Shown: positions 24,786-34,663, counted from the stretch's first letter. The stretch: DNA of 64,000 nt from Flavobacterium alkalisoli (GCF_008000935.1 NZ_CP042831.1:2914001-2978000), one strand, 5' to 3'. Translations and numbers: made by a program. The notes: a model not told the origin generated them from the letters alone.

Positions 24786-24946
24786 TTCTTTTTGTTTTAC
24801 AAGGTTAATCTTAATCATTACGTTTTTTTTATTTGATTTTTCTTTTCAAGCATAAAATTACAAATAGTAAATCGAAAGCCCTGTGTCTTTAATAAAACTT
24901 TAATATTTAAAGAGTTAATTAGCATTAAGTTATTTTTTTCGTAAAC

Positions 24947-25486
24947 TTATAGATACTTTACCATGGTTATTTTGTCGGCAGGATTCTCTTTCTCAAAAAA
25001 GTTTTTTATTATGCCGCACTCCTCAAAACCGAACTTTTCATAAAGCTTTATTCCTCCCGTGTTAGTAGAGTAAACTTCAAGCCATATTATATTCAAATTA
25101 GATGTAAGAGCCCATTTTATAATACCCTCCATTAATAACGAACCTATTTTTTTATTATGCCAATCATAAGCTATTCCCATACCTATCATTGCCGTATGGT
25201 AAAGCTTTTTGCGTTGATTCCCGTTCAGGTCTATATTTCCTATTAGGTTACCATCATATTCAGCTACTAATAAAAGACTGTTCTCTTCATTACTAAACCT
25301 GTTTATCCAGGCTGTTTCTTCCAGTATACCGTTTTTATATTCATCTTCATATAGAGGTATGGAGGCAGTACCTTTTATATAACTTTTTTTAAGCTTTATA
25401 AGGGCAGGGGCATCTTCTATTTTACCGTTGCGTATTATTATTTTTTTGCCATCGGGCAAAGTATGTTCGTTATAAATATGTTTCAT
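24947..25486 (-). CDS. GNAT family N-acetyltransferase
   Basis: 179 residues. Acetyl-CoA site around MIGMGIAYDWHNKKIGSLLM (the x-x-x-x-R/N-x-x-G-I-G-x-L-L pattern, with NKKIG) and a C-terminal NTGGIKLYEKFGFEECG typical of GNAT enzymes. N-terminal IIIRNGKIEDAPALIKLKK is the usual start. The acceptor (protein, peptide or antibiotic) is not predictable. Alone, with promoter TATTTTTG at 25520-25527 minus. Confidence 0.9.
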   Translation of the reverse strand: MKHIYNEHTLPDGKKIIIRNGKIEDAPALIKLKKSYIKGTASIPLYEDEYKNGILEETAWINRFSNEENSLLLVAEYDGNLIGNIDLNGNQRKKLYHTAMIGMGIAYDWHNKKIGSLLMEGIIKWALTSNLNIIWLEVYSTNTGGIKLYEKFGFEECGIIKNFFEKENPADKITMVKYL

Positions 25487-25519
25487 AATTTCATAACAGC
25501 TTAATAATGAGTTTCCCTA

Positions 25520-25527
25520 CAAAAATA
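25520..25527 (-). promoter_or_regulatory. -7 promoter box TATTTTTG
   Basis: Full match to TAnnTTTG, 33 nt before ATG 25486. Confidence 0.45.
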
Positions 25528-25582
25528 AACAACCCTTAGTTTGTAAAACAGTAACAGGGTAAGTAAACCACAAACATTTTAT

Positions 25583-25590
25583 TATATTTG
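25583..25590 (+). promoter_or_regulatory. -7 promoter box TATATTTG
   Basis: Full match to TAnnTTTG; leader of about 33 nt before ATG 25627 of fabG. Confidence 0.55.
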
Positions 25591-25626
25591 TTGCTCTATA
25601 AATAAAGAAACAAACAATACGAACAT

Positions 25627-26373
25627 ATGAAATTACTAGAAGGAAAAACGGCTATCATTACCGGAGCGAGTAGAGGTATTGGCCGTGGTATTGCCCAGGT
25701 TTTTGCTAAACATGGTGCTAATGTAGCTTTTACGTACAGTTCTTCTGCAGAAGCTGCAAAAACATTAGAAGATGAGTTAATGGCCATGGGCATTAAAGCG
25801 AAAGGTTATCAGTCTAACGCAGCAGATTTTAATGAAGCTCAGAAACTGGTAGACGAAGTAGTTGAAACTTTTGGTACAGTAGATATACTAATAAATAATG
25901 CAGGTATTACAAAAGACAACCTTTTAATGAGAATCTCTGAGGAAGATTTTGATAAAGTTATCGAAGTTAACCTTAAATCAGTATTCAACATGACTAAGGC
26001 GGTACAAAGAACAATGCTTAAGCAGCGTCATGGTTCTATCATCAACATGAGTTCTGTTGTTGGTGTTAAAGGTAATGCAGGGCAAACTAACTATGCAGCT
26101 TCTAAAGCAGGGGTAATTGGTTTTACTAAATCTGTCGCACTTGAATTAGGATCAAGAAATATCCGTTGTAATGCTATTGCACCTGGATTTATTGAAACAG
26201 AGATGACAGAAAAACTGGGAGCAGACGTTATTAAAGGGTGGACAGAGAACATTCCGTTGAAGCGTGGTGGTACTCCGGAAGATGTAGCTAACGCTTGTGT
26301 GTACCTTGCATCAGATCTTTCTGCGTATGTTACCGGCCAGACACTTAATGTAGATGGTGGTATGCTTACCTAA
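25627..26373 (+). CDS. fabG: 3-oxoacyl-[acyl-carrier-protein] reductase
   Basis: 248 residues, the FabG length. Rossmann glycine motif TGASRGIG (12-19), NNAG (90-93), and the catalytic triad Ser142, Tyr156 and Lys160 (YAASK). It reduces 3-oxoacyl-ACP with NADPH in fatty acid elongation. The C-terminus GQTLNVDGGMLT is typical. It lies 50 nt upstream of the VWA gene, with no promoter between them seen. Confidence 0.94.
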   Translation: MKLLEGKTAIITGASRGIGRGIAQVFAKHGANVAFTYSSSAEAAKTLEDELMAMGIKAKGYQSNAADFNEAQKLVDEVVETFGTVDILINNAGITKDNLLMRISEEDFDKVIEVNLKSVFNMTKAVQRTMLKQRHGSIINMSSVVGVKGNAGQTNYAASKAGVIGFTKSVALELGSRNIRCNAIAPGFIETEMTEKLGADVIKGWTENIPLKRGGTPEDVANACVYLASDLSAYVTGQTLNVDGGMLT

Positions 26374-26423
26374 TTAAGCAAAAAACTAAAATTTAAACTA
26401 ATTGAAATACCGATAACCAACTA

Positions 26424-28451
26424 ATGACTACATCTACAGTTTTATTAATAATAGTATCTGCACTTGTAGCCTTTGCGTTATCGTTCTATCAATATTTATT
26501 TAAAGCCAAAAAGAGAAGCCTTGTGTTTTTCTTTTTGGCTTTTTTACGTTTTATAACATTACTATCTGTTTTTTTACTGCTTATAAATCCGGTTATTACT
26601 AAAAAAGATTTTGAGACGGTAAAAACACCATTACCTGTGCTTTTGGATAATTCATTATCTGTTAAGGAGCTTGGCCAGGATAGTATAGCTAAGATACTTG
26701 CTGAAAAAATAACACGTAATAATTCACTTAAAGATAAATATGATGTTCAGCTTTATACTTTTGCGGATGGTTTTGAAACCGGAAAAGAACCTGATTTTAC
26801 AGGAAAGCAGACACACATAGATCAGGCGGTACAAAATTTAAAGCAATTTTACAGGAACACATCATATCCTGTTGTATTGCTTACCGATGGTAATCAGACT
26901 ATAGGAAATGACTATGTTTACAGCTTTCAGCAAAATACGGCTGTATATCCCGTTGTTTTAGGTGACACTACGGTTTTTCCTGATTTAAAGATCAATCAGC
27001 TTAACGTAAATAAGTACGTATTCCTTAAAAACAAATTTCCGGTAGAAGTATTCCTTCAGTATAACGGAAATAAAACAGTTAATGCGGTATTTAGTATTCA
27101 GCAGGGTAATACTACTTTAACTAAGCAAAATATTATTTTTACTAAAGACAAAAAAGCACAATCAGTTACCGTATTATTAGATGCTGAAAGAGTAGGAGTA
27201 CAAACCTTTAGGGCTGTTATATCGTCACCGGAAGAGGAAAAGAACAAATACAATAATATAAAGAACTTTGCTGTAGAGGTTATAGACCAACGCAGTGAAG
27301 TTGCTATAGTATCCTCTGTAAACCACCCAGACCTTGGAGCAATAAAACGTGCTGTAGAAAGCAATCAGCAAAGAAAAGTAACCATACTCAAACCAAACGA
27401 AATAAAATCTTTAAACGATTTTAATGTTTTGGTTTTATATCAGCCGGATGCTTCATTTAAAGGATTGCTGGATCTGAATAAAAATGCAGGCCTAAACACA
27501 TGGATAATAACAGGTACTCACACAGATTTTAATTTGCTTAACCAGTATCAGCAAATGCTTTCTTTTAAGATGACCTCTCAAAAGGAAGATTATCTGGCAG
27601 ATTATGTTTCCTCATTTAATTTGTTTGCTACACAAAATATAGGCTTTGAGCAATTTCCTCCTCTGGAGCACCCCTTTGGTACTGTTAAGCTTAGTGCAGG
27701 TACAAATACCTTATTACAGGCAAGAATACGAAATGTGGCTACAGAGAACCCTTTAATGGTATTTTCTGAGAGTGGTGCTTCACGCAGAGCTTTCCTTTTA
27801 GGAGAGAATATCTGGAAGTGGAGACTGGAAACACACATAAAAAACAAGTCGTATGATGAGTTTGATATCTTTATAGATAAGACTATTCAGTATCTTGCCA
27901 CAAATTCTAAAAGAAAATCACTTACCGTAAATAATGAGAGCTTTTACAATTCGGGAGAACCTATTGCTATAACAGCCCAGTATTTTAATAAAAACTATGA
28001 GTTTGACGAAAATGCCAGACTGACTATTATTGTAAAAGGTAATGATTCTGACTTTAGTAAGACGTATGATTTTCTAAAAGGAAACAATGAGTATAAGGTA
28101 AATATGGACGGATTACCTACAGGGAAATATACTTTTACTGTAAAAGAAAATACCTCAAATACTACTTTAAACGGAAGCTTTGAAGTTCTTGATTTTGAAA
28201 TTGAAAAACAGTTTGTAAACCCGGATCTTACACGTTTACAGCAAACGGCTGGCAATACAAATGGTCAAGTTTACTATCCTTTACAAATAGAAAAGCTTAT
28301 TGATTTTCTTTCTAAAAACGATAGTTATAAAGCAACACAGAAAGTAAAAACTACAAAGTCACCACTTATAGACTGGCTCACTTTATTAATTATACTTTGT
28401 TTATCATTAGCAATAGAATGGTTTACAAGAAAGTATAACGGGCTTTTATAA
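26424..28451 (+). CDS. Membrane protein with VWA-like domain
   Basis: 675 residues. Two membrane helices at the N-terminus (about 4-25 and 33-55), then a von Willebrand A-like domain with MIDAS residues in LLDNSLSV (Asp75, Ser77, Ser79) and VVLLTDGNQTIG. A long Ig-like/ADP region follows, and a final membrane helix (LTLLIILCLSLAIEWFTRKY). This layout is found in Bacteroidetes proteins near aerotolerance-type (Bat) genes; no other bat gene is here. It probably acts in the periplasm or at the membrane. Probably cotranscribed with fabG, but a link in function is not implied. Confidence 0.82.
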   Translation: MTTSTVLLIIVSALVAFALSFYQYLFKAKKRSLVFFFLAFLRFITLLSVFLLLINPVITKKDFETVKTPLPVLLDNSLSVKELGQDSIAKILAEKITRNNSLKDKYDVQLYTFADGFETGKEPDFTGKQTHIDQAVQNLKQFYRNTSYPVVLLTDGNQTIGNDYVYSFQQNTAVYPVVLGDTTVFPDLKINQLNVNKYVFLKNKFPVEVFLQYNGNKTVNAVFSIQQGNTTLTKQNIIFTKDKKAQSVTVLLDAERVGVQTFRAVISSPEEEKNKYNNIKNFAVEVIDQRSEVAIVSSVNHPDLGAIKRAVESNQQRKVTILKPNEIKSLNDFNVLVLYQPDASFKGLLDLNKNAGLNTWIITGTHTDFNLLNQYQQMLSFKMTSQKEDYLADYVSSFNLFATQNIGFEQFPPLEHPFGTVKLSAGTNTLLQARIRNVATENPLMVFSESGASRRAFLLGENIWKWRLETHIKNKSYDEFDIFIDKTIQYLATNSKRKSLTVNNESFYNSGEPIAITAQYFNKNYEFDENARLTIIVKGNDSDFSKTYDFLKGNNEYKVNMDGLPTGKYTFTVKENTSNTTLNGSFEVLDFEIEKQFVNPDLTRLQQTAGNTNGQVYYPLQIEKLIDFLSKNDSYKATQKVKTTKSPLIDWLTLLIILCLSLAIEWFTRKYNGLL

Positions 28452-28498
28452 AAACCTTAAAAATATTATAACAGCTATATTTTCTGACGATATTTGGC

Positions 28499-28506
28499 TA
28501 AATTTG
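28499..28506 (+). promoter_or_regulatory. -7 promoter box TAAATTTG
   Basis: Full match to TAnnTTTG, 21 nt before the META gene ATG. Confidence 0.55.
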
Positions 28507-28527
28507 ATATAATCAAATAATCGAGTT

Positions 28528-28956
28528 ATGAAAAAAATAGCGCTTTCAGCTTTAGTATTTTTTGCCTTAGTATGTGTCGCGTCTTGTAAATGCACACAAA
28601 AGGCTTCTAAAGCAGTTTTAACCAACAATTCATGGGAATTATCCATGCTCAACGGAAAAGCTCCTAACGCAGCAGATTTTCAAAGAATTTTACCTACTGT
28701 AACTTTTTCTGCAGATAATACAATTTCCGGTAACGGAGGGTGTAATGGCTATAGGGGTACTTATACTATAGGTGATGACGGAAGCTTTAAAACCGATAAG
28801 GTAGTTGCTACTAAAATGTATTGTGAAGATGCTAAAGGGGAAAATGAGTTTTTTAAAGCATTGGGTAAAGCCGATAAGATTAAAACCGAAAAAAACAGAA
28901 TTGCCCTGTTATATGAAGATAAAGAAGTTATGGTCTTTGTTCCAAAAACCAAGTAG
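28528..28956 (+). CDS. META domain lipoprotein
   Basis: 142 residues. Lipobox CVASC with lipid-modified Cys20. The META fold is shown by TNNSWELSMLNGKAPN, ISGNGGCNGYRGTYTI (the characteristic GGCNxYxGxY) and VATKMYCEDAKGENEFFKAL. META proteins (HslJ-type) are small exported domains implicated in motility and antibiotic response in some species. It ends at a bidirectional terminator shared with the next gene. Confidence 0.9.
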   Translation: MKKIALSALVFFALVCVASCKCTQKASKAVLTNNSWELSMLNGKAPNAADFQRILPTVTFSADNTISGNGGCNGYRGTYTIGDDGSFKTDKVVATKMYCEDAKGENEFFKALGKADKIKTEKNRIALLYEDKEVMVFVPKTK

Positions 28957-28975
28957 ATTACTATTTACATAAAAT

Positions 28976-29004
28976 AAAAAAGGAGCTTTTAAGCTCCTTT
29001 TTTA
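28976..29004. terminator. Bidirectional terminator
   Basis: Stem AAAAAAGGAGCTT with AAGCTCCTTTTTT and a 2-base junction (core stem 28981-28988 with 28991-28998), T-runs on both strands. Confidence 0.85.
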
Positions 29005-29403
29005 TTATTCGGGTTTTACTAAAACCTGTACCTGATCTTTAAGACGCTCAATAAGTATATTCATCATCCTTTTATTAAGGTTAGATGAGTTTTTTATATA
29101 CTCCCTAAACTCTTCAACTGTAAATATTGCTATCACCATACCTTTTAAGGCGTTTCTAAACTTGATATCTTTTTGTATGGCATTCTCTATAAAGAATAAT
29201 TTCTTTTCGATAGTTAGATTGAAAAAATCACCTTTATGCTTATTTACATAGTTAAGAAATGATTCTATAAAAAGGTCGTTTTGTAGTTTAAGGATTGGTC
29301 GTAAGGTTTGATTTTGAAATATTTCTTCCTGTGAAGACTGCTCAGTTACTTCGCCAATAGCTCCCCCTCGCATAGAAAGGATAGCTGTGTCACGTTGGTT
29401 CAT
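29005..29403 (-). CDS. Conserved Bacteroidetes hypothetical protein
   Basis: 132 residues, cytosolic and helical: ETLRPILKLQNDLFIESFLN, then a Lys-rich turn and FIENAIQKDIKFRNALKGMV. I recognise the family as widespread in Flavobacteriia, where it is sometimes labelled glyoxalase without sequence support: no metal-binding glyoxalase residues are visible. Function unknown. It ends at the terminator shared with the META gene, and its upstream side faces the OmpA terminator. Confidence 0.75.
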   Translation of the reverse strand: MNQRDTAILSMRGGAIGEVTEQSSQEEIFQNQTLRPILKLQNDLFIESFLNYVNKHKGDFFNLTIEKKLFFIENAIQKDIKFRNALKGMVIAIFTVEEFREYIKNSSNLNKRMMNILIERLKDQVQVLVKPE

Positions 29404-29427
29404 ATTTTTCTTTTTCTTAAAGATATA

Positions 29428-29458
29428 AAAAAACCTCTGCGTTATGCAGAGGTTTTAA
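29428..29458 (-). terminator. Terminator after the OmpA gene
   Basis: 11-bp stem AAAACCTCTGC (29430-29440) with GCAGAGGTTTT (29446-29456) and T-run on the minus strand. Confidence 0.88.
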
Positions 29459-29477
29459 TTTTATTTATCTGAATTTA

Positions 29478-30743
29478 TTATTTCAGGATGAAAGTAACTC
29501 TTCTTACTACCTGACGGGCGTATTTAGAGTCTTTGTTTACTGAAGTATCTTCACCGTTACCTACAATGTTTAGTCTACCAGCATCGATACCAGCATCAAC
29601 TAAAATTTTCTTAACGTTTTCAGCTCTTCTTGCAGAAAGGTCTTTGTTGTAATCGCTGTTACCGATTTCGTCAGCATAACCTACTACGTCAGCAGAAACT
29701 GAAGGGTTTTGTTTTAGATACTTGATTAGGAAGTTGATTCCGCTTACAGACTGTGCATTTGGCTTATCTGAGTTGAAATCGAAGTATACGTTTACATAAC
29801 CGTTGTTGATTAGACCAGCTAAGTCTCCGCTTACACCTTCGCTAACTTCTTGTTTAATTTCTTTAGTTCTTTGATCTAGGTAAGACTCTAGCTCATCCGG
29901 CACACCATTGTTGTTTTTATCAATAGCTCTACCTTTAGTATCAACAGCAACACCTGTTACACTGTTTGGTTCAGCATCTAGATAATCTGGCACACCATCT
30001 TTATCAGAGTCATTCATCATAGTTTCGATTTCACCAATTCTTTGCTCTAGAGCTTCAAGTTCGTCAAGTTTTTCATCAACAAACCAGTCAGCATGCTGTT
30101 GGTGCTTACCTAAATAAATAGAAAGACCTAAAGTAGCATTGTAAAGTGTGCTGTCAAAACCTTGTTGGCTTCCTGGCGAATATACACCACCATCCCATGT
30201 ACGTTGTTGAGAGAAGCTATTTACCATTGTAAAGTCAGCGTTTAAAGCTACTCTGTCAGATAATCTAACTTGTCCGGTTAAACCGATTAAGAAACTACCA
30301 ATCCAGTCTTCACCGTTGAAACGATCATCATTTTTAAGTTGACCAACGCCAACACCCATGTGACCTAAAAGGTTGAATGTTTTAGTCCATGACTCAAACT
30401 CCATAATACGCCCAAGGTTAGCATAACCCTGTAAGTTAGCGCTTAATAGTGTAGATTCGAATGCAGGTCCTTTGTCTTCACTCATTTTATCATAGCCAGC
30501 TCCAAGTTTTAAACCAAATTTGGTATTGAACATGTACCTGAAACCTAAATCTGCATGAAAGAAATTAAATGCAGATGAATGATAGCCCGGGCTCATTGGA
30601 TTAGCGGGCTTGCTGAAACCACCGTTAACATCGATTGACCATTTGTTGAAGTCATTCATGTTTCCGGTCTCCTGCACGTCCTGTGCTTTTAAACTTGCCG
30701 AAGTAAGGCAAATCATTAATAAAGGTAGTACAACTTTCTTCAT
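29478..30743 (-). CDS. OmpA family outer membrane protein
   Basis: 421 residues. Signal peptide MKKVVLPLLMICLTSASLKAQ. Residues 25-210 form an outer-membrane beta barrel with alternating strands (FRYMFNTKFGLKLGAGYD, VALNADFTMVNSF). A linker with TSP3-type calcium repeats (DSDKDGVPDYLDAEPN, DKNNNGVPDELESY) precedes the OmpA peptidoglycan-binding domain (VYFDFNSDKPNAQ, ADEIGNSDYNKDLSARRAEN, GNGEDTSV). It anchors the outer membrane to the wall. Codon use looks optimised, typical of an abundant protein. Confidence 0.94.
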   Translation of the reverse strand: MKKVVLPLLMICLTSASLKAQDVQETGNMNDFNKWSIDVNGGFSKPANPMSPGYHSSAFNFFHADLGFRYMFNTKFGLKLGAGYDKMSEDKGPAFESTLLSANLQGYANLGRIMEFESWTKTFNLLGHMGVGVGQLKNDDRFNGEDWIGSFLIGLTGQVRLSDRVALNADFTMVNSFSQQRTWDGGVYSPGSQQGFDSTLYNATLGLSIYLGKHQQHADWFVDEKLDELEALEQRIGEIETMMNDSDKDGVPDYLDAEPNSVTGVAVDTKGRAIDKNNNGVPDELESYLDQRTKEIKQEVSEGVSGDLAGLINNGYVNVYFDFNSDKPNAQSVSGINFLIKYLKQNPSVSADVVGYADEIGNSDYNKDLSARRAENVKKILVDAGIDAGRLNIVGNGEDTSVNKDSKYARQVVRRVTFILK

Positions 30744-30843
30744 AATAATTGTTTATTGTTATCAGTACTTTGAAATTTTTTGTAAATGTAGTAATTTTAA
30801 ATCTAAGAAAATATGTGTTATTTTTTCATTTTTAAACTTTATT

Positions 30844-32196
30844 ATGCCAGTAACTACCAATCCCTACAACTTAGAAACCCTTTCGGAATATCAGTATTTT
30901 CTTGACTTTCAGGTGATTCAAATGCTTGAAATTAGTCAGAAAAGCTTTCAAAAATGGGGAAAAATGCCCCTAAAAAAAAGGTTGAAATTTATCAAAAATT
31001 TAATATTTGTTTTAACAAAACAACAACATTTGCTAGCTGAAACATGCTCTAAAGAGATGGGAAAGCCCGTAAAACAGGCTATTGCAGAGGTGAAAAAGTG
31101 CGGATTGCTATGTGAATACTATTTAGAGCATGCCGAAAGTTTTCTTGAAAATAAAAATATTAAAACCGAAGCTGGTGAAAGTTTTGTTACTCATGAACCA
31201 TTAGGAGTAATTTTAGGAGTAATGCCATGGAATTTCCCCTATTGGCAGGTATTCAGGTTTGCTATACCTGCAATTATTGCCGGTAATACAGTAGTTGTTA
31301 AGCATGCATCAAATGTTGCAGGTTGTGCCGCATTATTAGAAGATATCTTTAAGGAAGCTGAATTTCCGGAGATTGTATATCAAAACCTGCAAATCTCCGG
31401 TGAACAGGTAAAAAATGTGATAGAGAATCCTGTGATAAAAGGAGTTTCTCTTACGGGGAGTGAAAAAGCAGGAGCTTCAGTAGCTTCAGCAGCTGCTAAT
31501 CTAATAAAAAAATCAGTGCTTGAGCTTGGAGGCAGTAATGCTTTTATAGTTCTTGAAGATGCCGACCTTGATGAAGCAATACCGGTTGCGGTTACTGCCA
31601 GAATGCAAAATACAGGGCAAAGTTGTATTGCGGCTAAGCGATTTATAGTTCATAAATCATTATATAATGAGTTTGTTTCCCGTTTTACAGAAGAAGTTAA
31701 GAAGATGAAATGTGGTGACCCGTTAGATGAAAGTACTGAAATAGGAACATTAGCAAGAGTAGATTTAGCTGAGGATATAGAAAAGCAGGTTGATAAGTCT
31801 GTAAAGATGGGAGCAAGGATAGTAACGGGAGGAAAGCGTAAAGATGCTTTTTATGAGCCTACAGTGCTCGTTGATGTTACTACTGACATGCCTGTATTTA
31901 ATGAAGAGGTATTTGGCCCTGTAGCACCTGTGGTAGCTTTTGGTACATTTGAGGAAGCTGTTGAATTAAGCAATAATTCATCTTTTGGATTAGGTGTAAA
32001 TATTTTTACAAAGGATGTAGAAACCCTAAAACAAAAAATTCACCTTTTTGAAGAAGGAGCTGTATTTGTAAATGCTATGGTTAAATCTGATCCGGCATTA
32101 CCTTTTGGAGGTATCAATAAATCAGGTTTTGGCCGTGAACTTGCTGAAAATGGTATAAAGGAATTTGTAAACGTGAAGACCGTTTATATAAAATAG
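30844..32196 (+). CDS. NAD(P)-dependent aldehyde dehydrogenase (succinate-semialdehyde type)
   Basis: 450 residues from ATG 30844. MPWNFPYWQV (127-136) and LTGSEKAGA (203-211) bind NAD(P); catalytic Glu227 in VLELGGSNAF and nucleophile Cys261 in QNTGQSCIAA are present, as is the C-terminal PFGGINKSGFGRE. Length and motifs fit the SSADH group used in GABA or 4-hydroxybutyrate metabolism; the substrate is not certain. A longer upstream frame to 30610 overlaps the divergent OmpA gene and is rejected. Promoter weak (TAATTTTA at 30792-30799). Confidence 0.88.
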   Translation: MPVTTNPYNLETLSEYQYFLDFQVIQMLEISQKSFQKWGKMPLKKRLKFIKNLIFVLTKQQHLLAETCSKEMGKPVKQAIAEVKKCGLLCEYYLEHAESFLENKNIKTEAGESFVTHEPLGVILGVMPWNFPYWQVFRFAIPAIIAGNTVVVKHASNVAGCAALLEDIFKEAEFPEIVYQNLQISGEQVKNVIENPVIKGVSLTGSEKAGASVASAAANLIKKSVLELGGSNAFIVLEDADLDEAIPVAVTARMQNTGQSCIAAKRFIVHKSLYNEFVSRFTEEVKKMKCGDPLDESTEIGTLARVDLAEDIEKQVDKSVKMGARIVTGGKRKDAFYEPTVLVDVTTDMPVFNEEVFGPVAPVVAFGTFEEAVELSNNSSFGLGVNIFTKDVETLKQKIHLFEEGAVFVNAMVKSDPALPFGGINKSGFGRELAENGIKEFVNVKTVYIK

Positions 32197-32202
32197 GGTA
32201 AA

Positions 32203-32233
32203 TAAAAATCCCCGCTTATAGCGGGGATTTTAG
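32203..32233. terminator. Bidirectional terminator
   Basis: 11-bp perfect stem AAAATCCCCGC (32205-32215) with GCGGGGATTTT (32221-32231), loop TTATA. It separates the convergent aldehyde dehydrogenase and E1 genes. Confidence 0.9.
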
Positions 32234-32235
32234 TA

Positions 32236-34641
32236 TTAGTATAATTCCGGATATTCATTCGGGTTAACCTCATGCATTATAGCATATACTTTCTCATAGA
32301 TATCTTCAGCAGATGGTTTAGAGAAATAATCACCATCAGTACCATAAGAAGGCCTATGGGCTTTTGCTGTTAATGTTTCAGGTTTACTGTCTAAGTGTCT
32401 GTAGGCATTTTGCTCATCCAGTATTTGTTGTAATATGTAAGCCGAAGCACCTCCGGGTACATCTTCATCTATTACTAATAATCTGTTTGTTTTAGCTACG
32501 CTCTTAACGATATCATGGTTAATATCGAAAGGTAAAAGAGATTGTACATCAATAATCTCTGCATCAATACCTACTTCCATTAATTCTTTAGCAGCCTGTT
32601 CAACAAGTCGCAGGGTAGAACCATAAGAGACAAGGGTGATGTCTTTACCTTCTTTTATAGTTTCAACTACACCAATAGGAGTTTTAAAATCTCCAAGGTT
32701 AGTTGGTTTTTTCTCTTTCAAACGGTATCCGTTAAGGCATTCAATCACTAATGCAGGCTCATCTGTCTCTAAAAGGGTGTTATAGAAGCCGGCAGCTTTA
32801 GTCATGTTTCTTGGTACAAGTACGTGAATACCACGAATAGCATTAATTATCATTCCCATTGGAGATCCTGAATGCCATATACCTTCTAATCTGTGTCCGC
32901 GTGTTCTGATGATTAGCGGAGCTTTTTGCCTGCCAGATGTACGGTACTGTAATGTAGCAAGGTCGTCGCTCATTATCTGTATAGCATATAATAGGTAATC
33001 CAGATACTGAATTTCAGCAATAGGGCGAAGGCCTCTCATTGCCATACCTATACCTTGTCCTAAAATAGTTGCTTCACGTATACCGGCATCACAAACACGG
33101 AAATCTCCATATTTTTCCTGCATACCTTCAAGTCCCTGGTTAACGTCGCCAATATGGCCACAGTCTTCACCAAAAACAAGCGTTCCCGGATGTTTACTGA
33201 ATATTGCATCAAAATTGTCACGTATTACCACACGTCCGTCTACTTCTTCAGGAGTATCACCATATTCAGGAAGTACTTCATTTACGCTGAATACATTTTT
33301 ATCTGACTGAGAGAATAGGTGAGAGCTGTACTTGGGCTGTATTTTAGCTGTATAATCTGTAATCCAGGCAGAAAGGGTCTTTTTACCGCCTTCTTTAACT
33401 ATTATCCTAAGTACTTTTCTTGCCGTAGTAAGAATTTCTTTTCTTATAGGTTCTTTTACAGCAGAAAGTTCAGCGATATGGTTCTCAATAAATACTTTAT
33501 TAGGGCTTTGAGCAGCTATATCTTTAAGTACTGTTACAAGTTCGTCACGCTCTTTTTTAATAGGATCGGCATAAGCAGACCAAGCAGCTTTTTTACCCTC
33601 AAGAACATCTTTTTTAGCCTGAGCATCAATGGCGTCAAGATCTTCTGCAACAGCCATTTCATTCTCAATCATCCATTTTCTCATTTGGGCAATACAGTCA
33701 TATTCTGCTTCCCATGATAAACGGTCAGCATCTTTATAACGCTCGTGAGAGCCCGATGTTGAGTGTCCTTGTGGCTGTGTAAGCTCATATACATGTATAA
33801 GTACAGGAACATGCTGTTCTCTTGCTATTACAGATGCTCTTTCATAAGCTGATACAAGTTCAGGGTAATCCCAGCCTCTAACAGTTATTATTTCATATCC
33901 GTTTGAGTCTTCATCTCTTTGGAATCCTTTTAATATTTCAGATATATTTTCTTTTGTAGTTTGGTGGCGTGCATGTACAGAAATACCATACTCATCATCC
34001 CAAACACTCATTACTATCGGTACCTGAAGTACACCGGCAGCATTAATGGTTTCAAAGAAAAGCCCTTCAGAAGTACTTGCATTACCTATAGTACCCCAAG
34101 CTACTTCATTACCATTTATAGAGAAGTTGGTTTTGTTTTCAATACCACTAACATTTCTATAGATTTTAGATGCCTGCGCCAAACCTAAAAGTCTTGGCAT
34201 TTGTCCCGCAGTAGGAGAGATGTCTGCACTGGAATTCTTTTGTTGTGTTAAGCTTTTCCAGTTACCGTTTGCATCAAGGCTGTGAGTGGCAAAATGCCCG
34301 CCCATTTGCCTACCTGCAGACATTGGGTCATGCTCTAAATCGCTGTGACCGTATAATCCAGCAAAAAACTGCTGTACTGTAAGCTGTCCTATGGCCATCA
34401 TGAAAGTCTGGTCGCGGTAATAACCTGAACGGAAGTCACCATTACGAAAAGCTTTAGCCATAGCCAGCTGCGGTACTTCTTTACCGTCACCAAATATACC
34501 AAACTTGGCTTTCCCGGTAAGTACTTCACGGCGGCCTAAAAGGCTGCACTCCCTGCTTATTACGGCAATTTTATAATCATTAAGCACTTCTGCTTTAAAA
34601 TCGTCGAACGAAAGTGATTTTTTTGTTTCTGTCTCAGTCAT
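32236..34641 (-). CDS. Fused E1 alpha/beta subunits of a 2-oxoacid dehydrogenase
   Basis: 801 residues, thiamine-diphosphate dependent. Residues 1-400 resemble the alpha subunit (GQLTVQQFFAGLYGH; VAWGTIGNASTSEGLFFETI). Residues 430-801 resemble the beta subunit (VFGEDCGHIGDVNQGLEG, ATILGQGIGMAMRGLRPIAE, transketolase C-terminal VDAEIIDVQSLLPFD). It decarboxylates a 2-oxoacid (branched-chain type by resemblance) and passes the acyl group to E2, which is not encoded here. The single-gene fusion is common in Bacteroidetes. The promoter at 34664-34671 gives an 18-nt leader. Confidence 0.9.
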   Translation of the reverse strand: MTETETKKSLSFDDFKAEVLNDYKIAVISRECSLLGRREVLTGKAKFGIFGDGKEVPQLAMAKAFRNGDFRSGYYRDQTFMMAIGQLTVQQFFAGLYGHSDLEHDPMSAGRQMGGHFATHSLDANGNWKSLTQQKNSSADISPTAGQMPRLLGLAQASKIYRNVSGIENKTNFSINGNEVAWGTIGNASTSEGLFFETINAAGVLQVPIVMSVWDDEYGISVHARHQTTKENISEILKGFQRDEDSNGYEIITVRGWDYPELVSAYERASVIAREQHVPVLIHVYELTQPQGHSTSGSHERYKDADRLSWEAEYDCIAQMRKWMIENEMAVAEDLDAIDAQAKKDVLEGKKAAWSAYADPIKKERDELVTVLKDIAAQSPNKVFIENHIAELSAVKEPIRKEILTTARKVLRIIVKEGGKKTLSAWITDYTAKIQPKYSSHLFSQSDKNVFSVNEVLPEYGDTPEEVDGRVVIRDNFDAIFSKHPGTLVFGEDCGHIGDVNQGLEGMQEKYGDFRVCDAGIREATILGQGIGMAMRGLRPIAEIQYLDYLLYAIQIMSDDLATLQYRTSGRQKAPLIIRTRGHRLEGIWHSGSPMGMIINAIRGIHVLVPRNMTKAAGFYNTLLETDEPALVIECLNGYRLKEKKPTNLGDFKTPIGVVETIKEGKDITLVSYGSTLRLVEQAAKELMEVGIDAEIIDVQSLLPFDINHDIVKSVAKTNRLLVIDEDVPGGASAYILQQILDEQNAYRHLDSKPETLTAKAHRPSYGTDGDYFSKPSAEDIYEKVYAIMHEVNPNEYPELY

Positions 34642-34663
34642 AAATACGCATGTTGTATGATTA

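Noticed and set aside
30610..30843. A 78-codon N-terminal extension of the aldehyde dehydrogenase
   Set aside because: It overlaps the 5' end of the divergent OmpA gene and has none of the family's conserved N-terminus; ATG 30844 fits the family.
32236..34641. A frameshift joining two separate E1 genes
   Set aside because: The frame is continuous over 801 codons with both subunit signatures, and such fusions are normal in Bacteroidetes.
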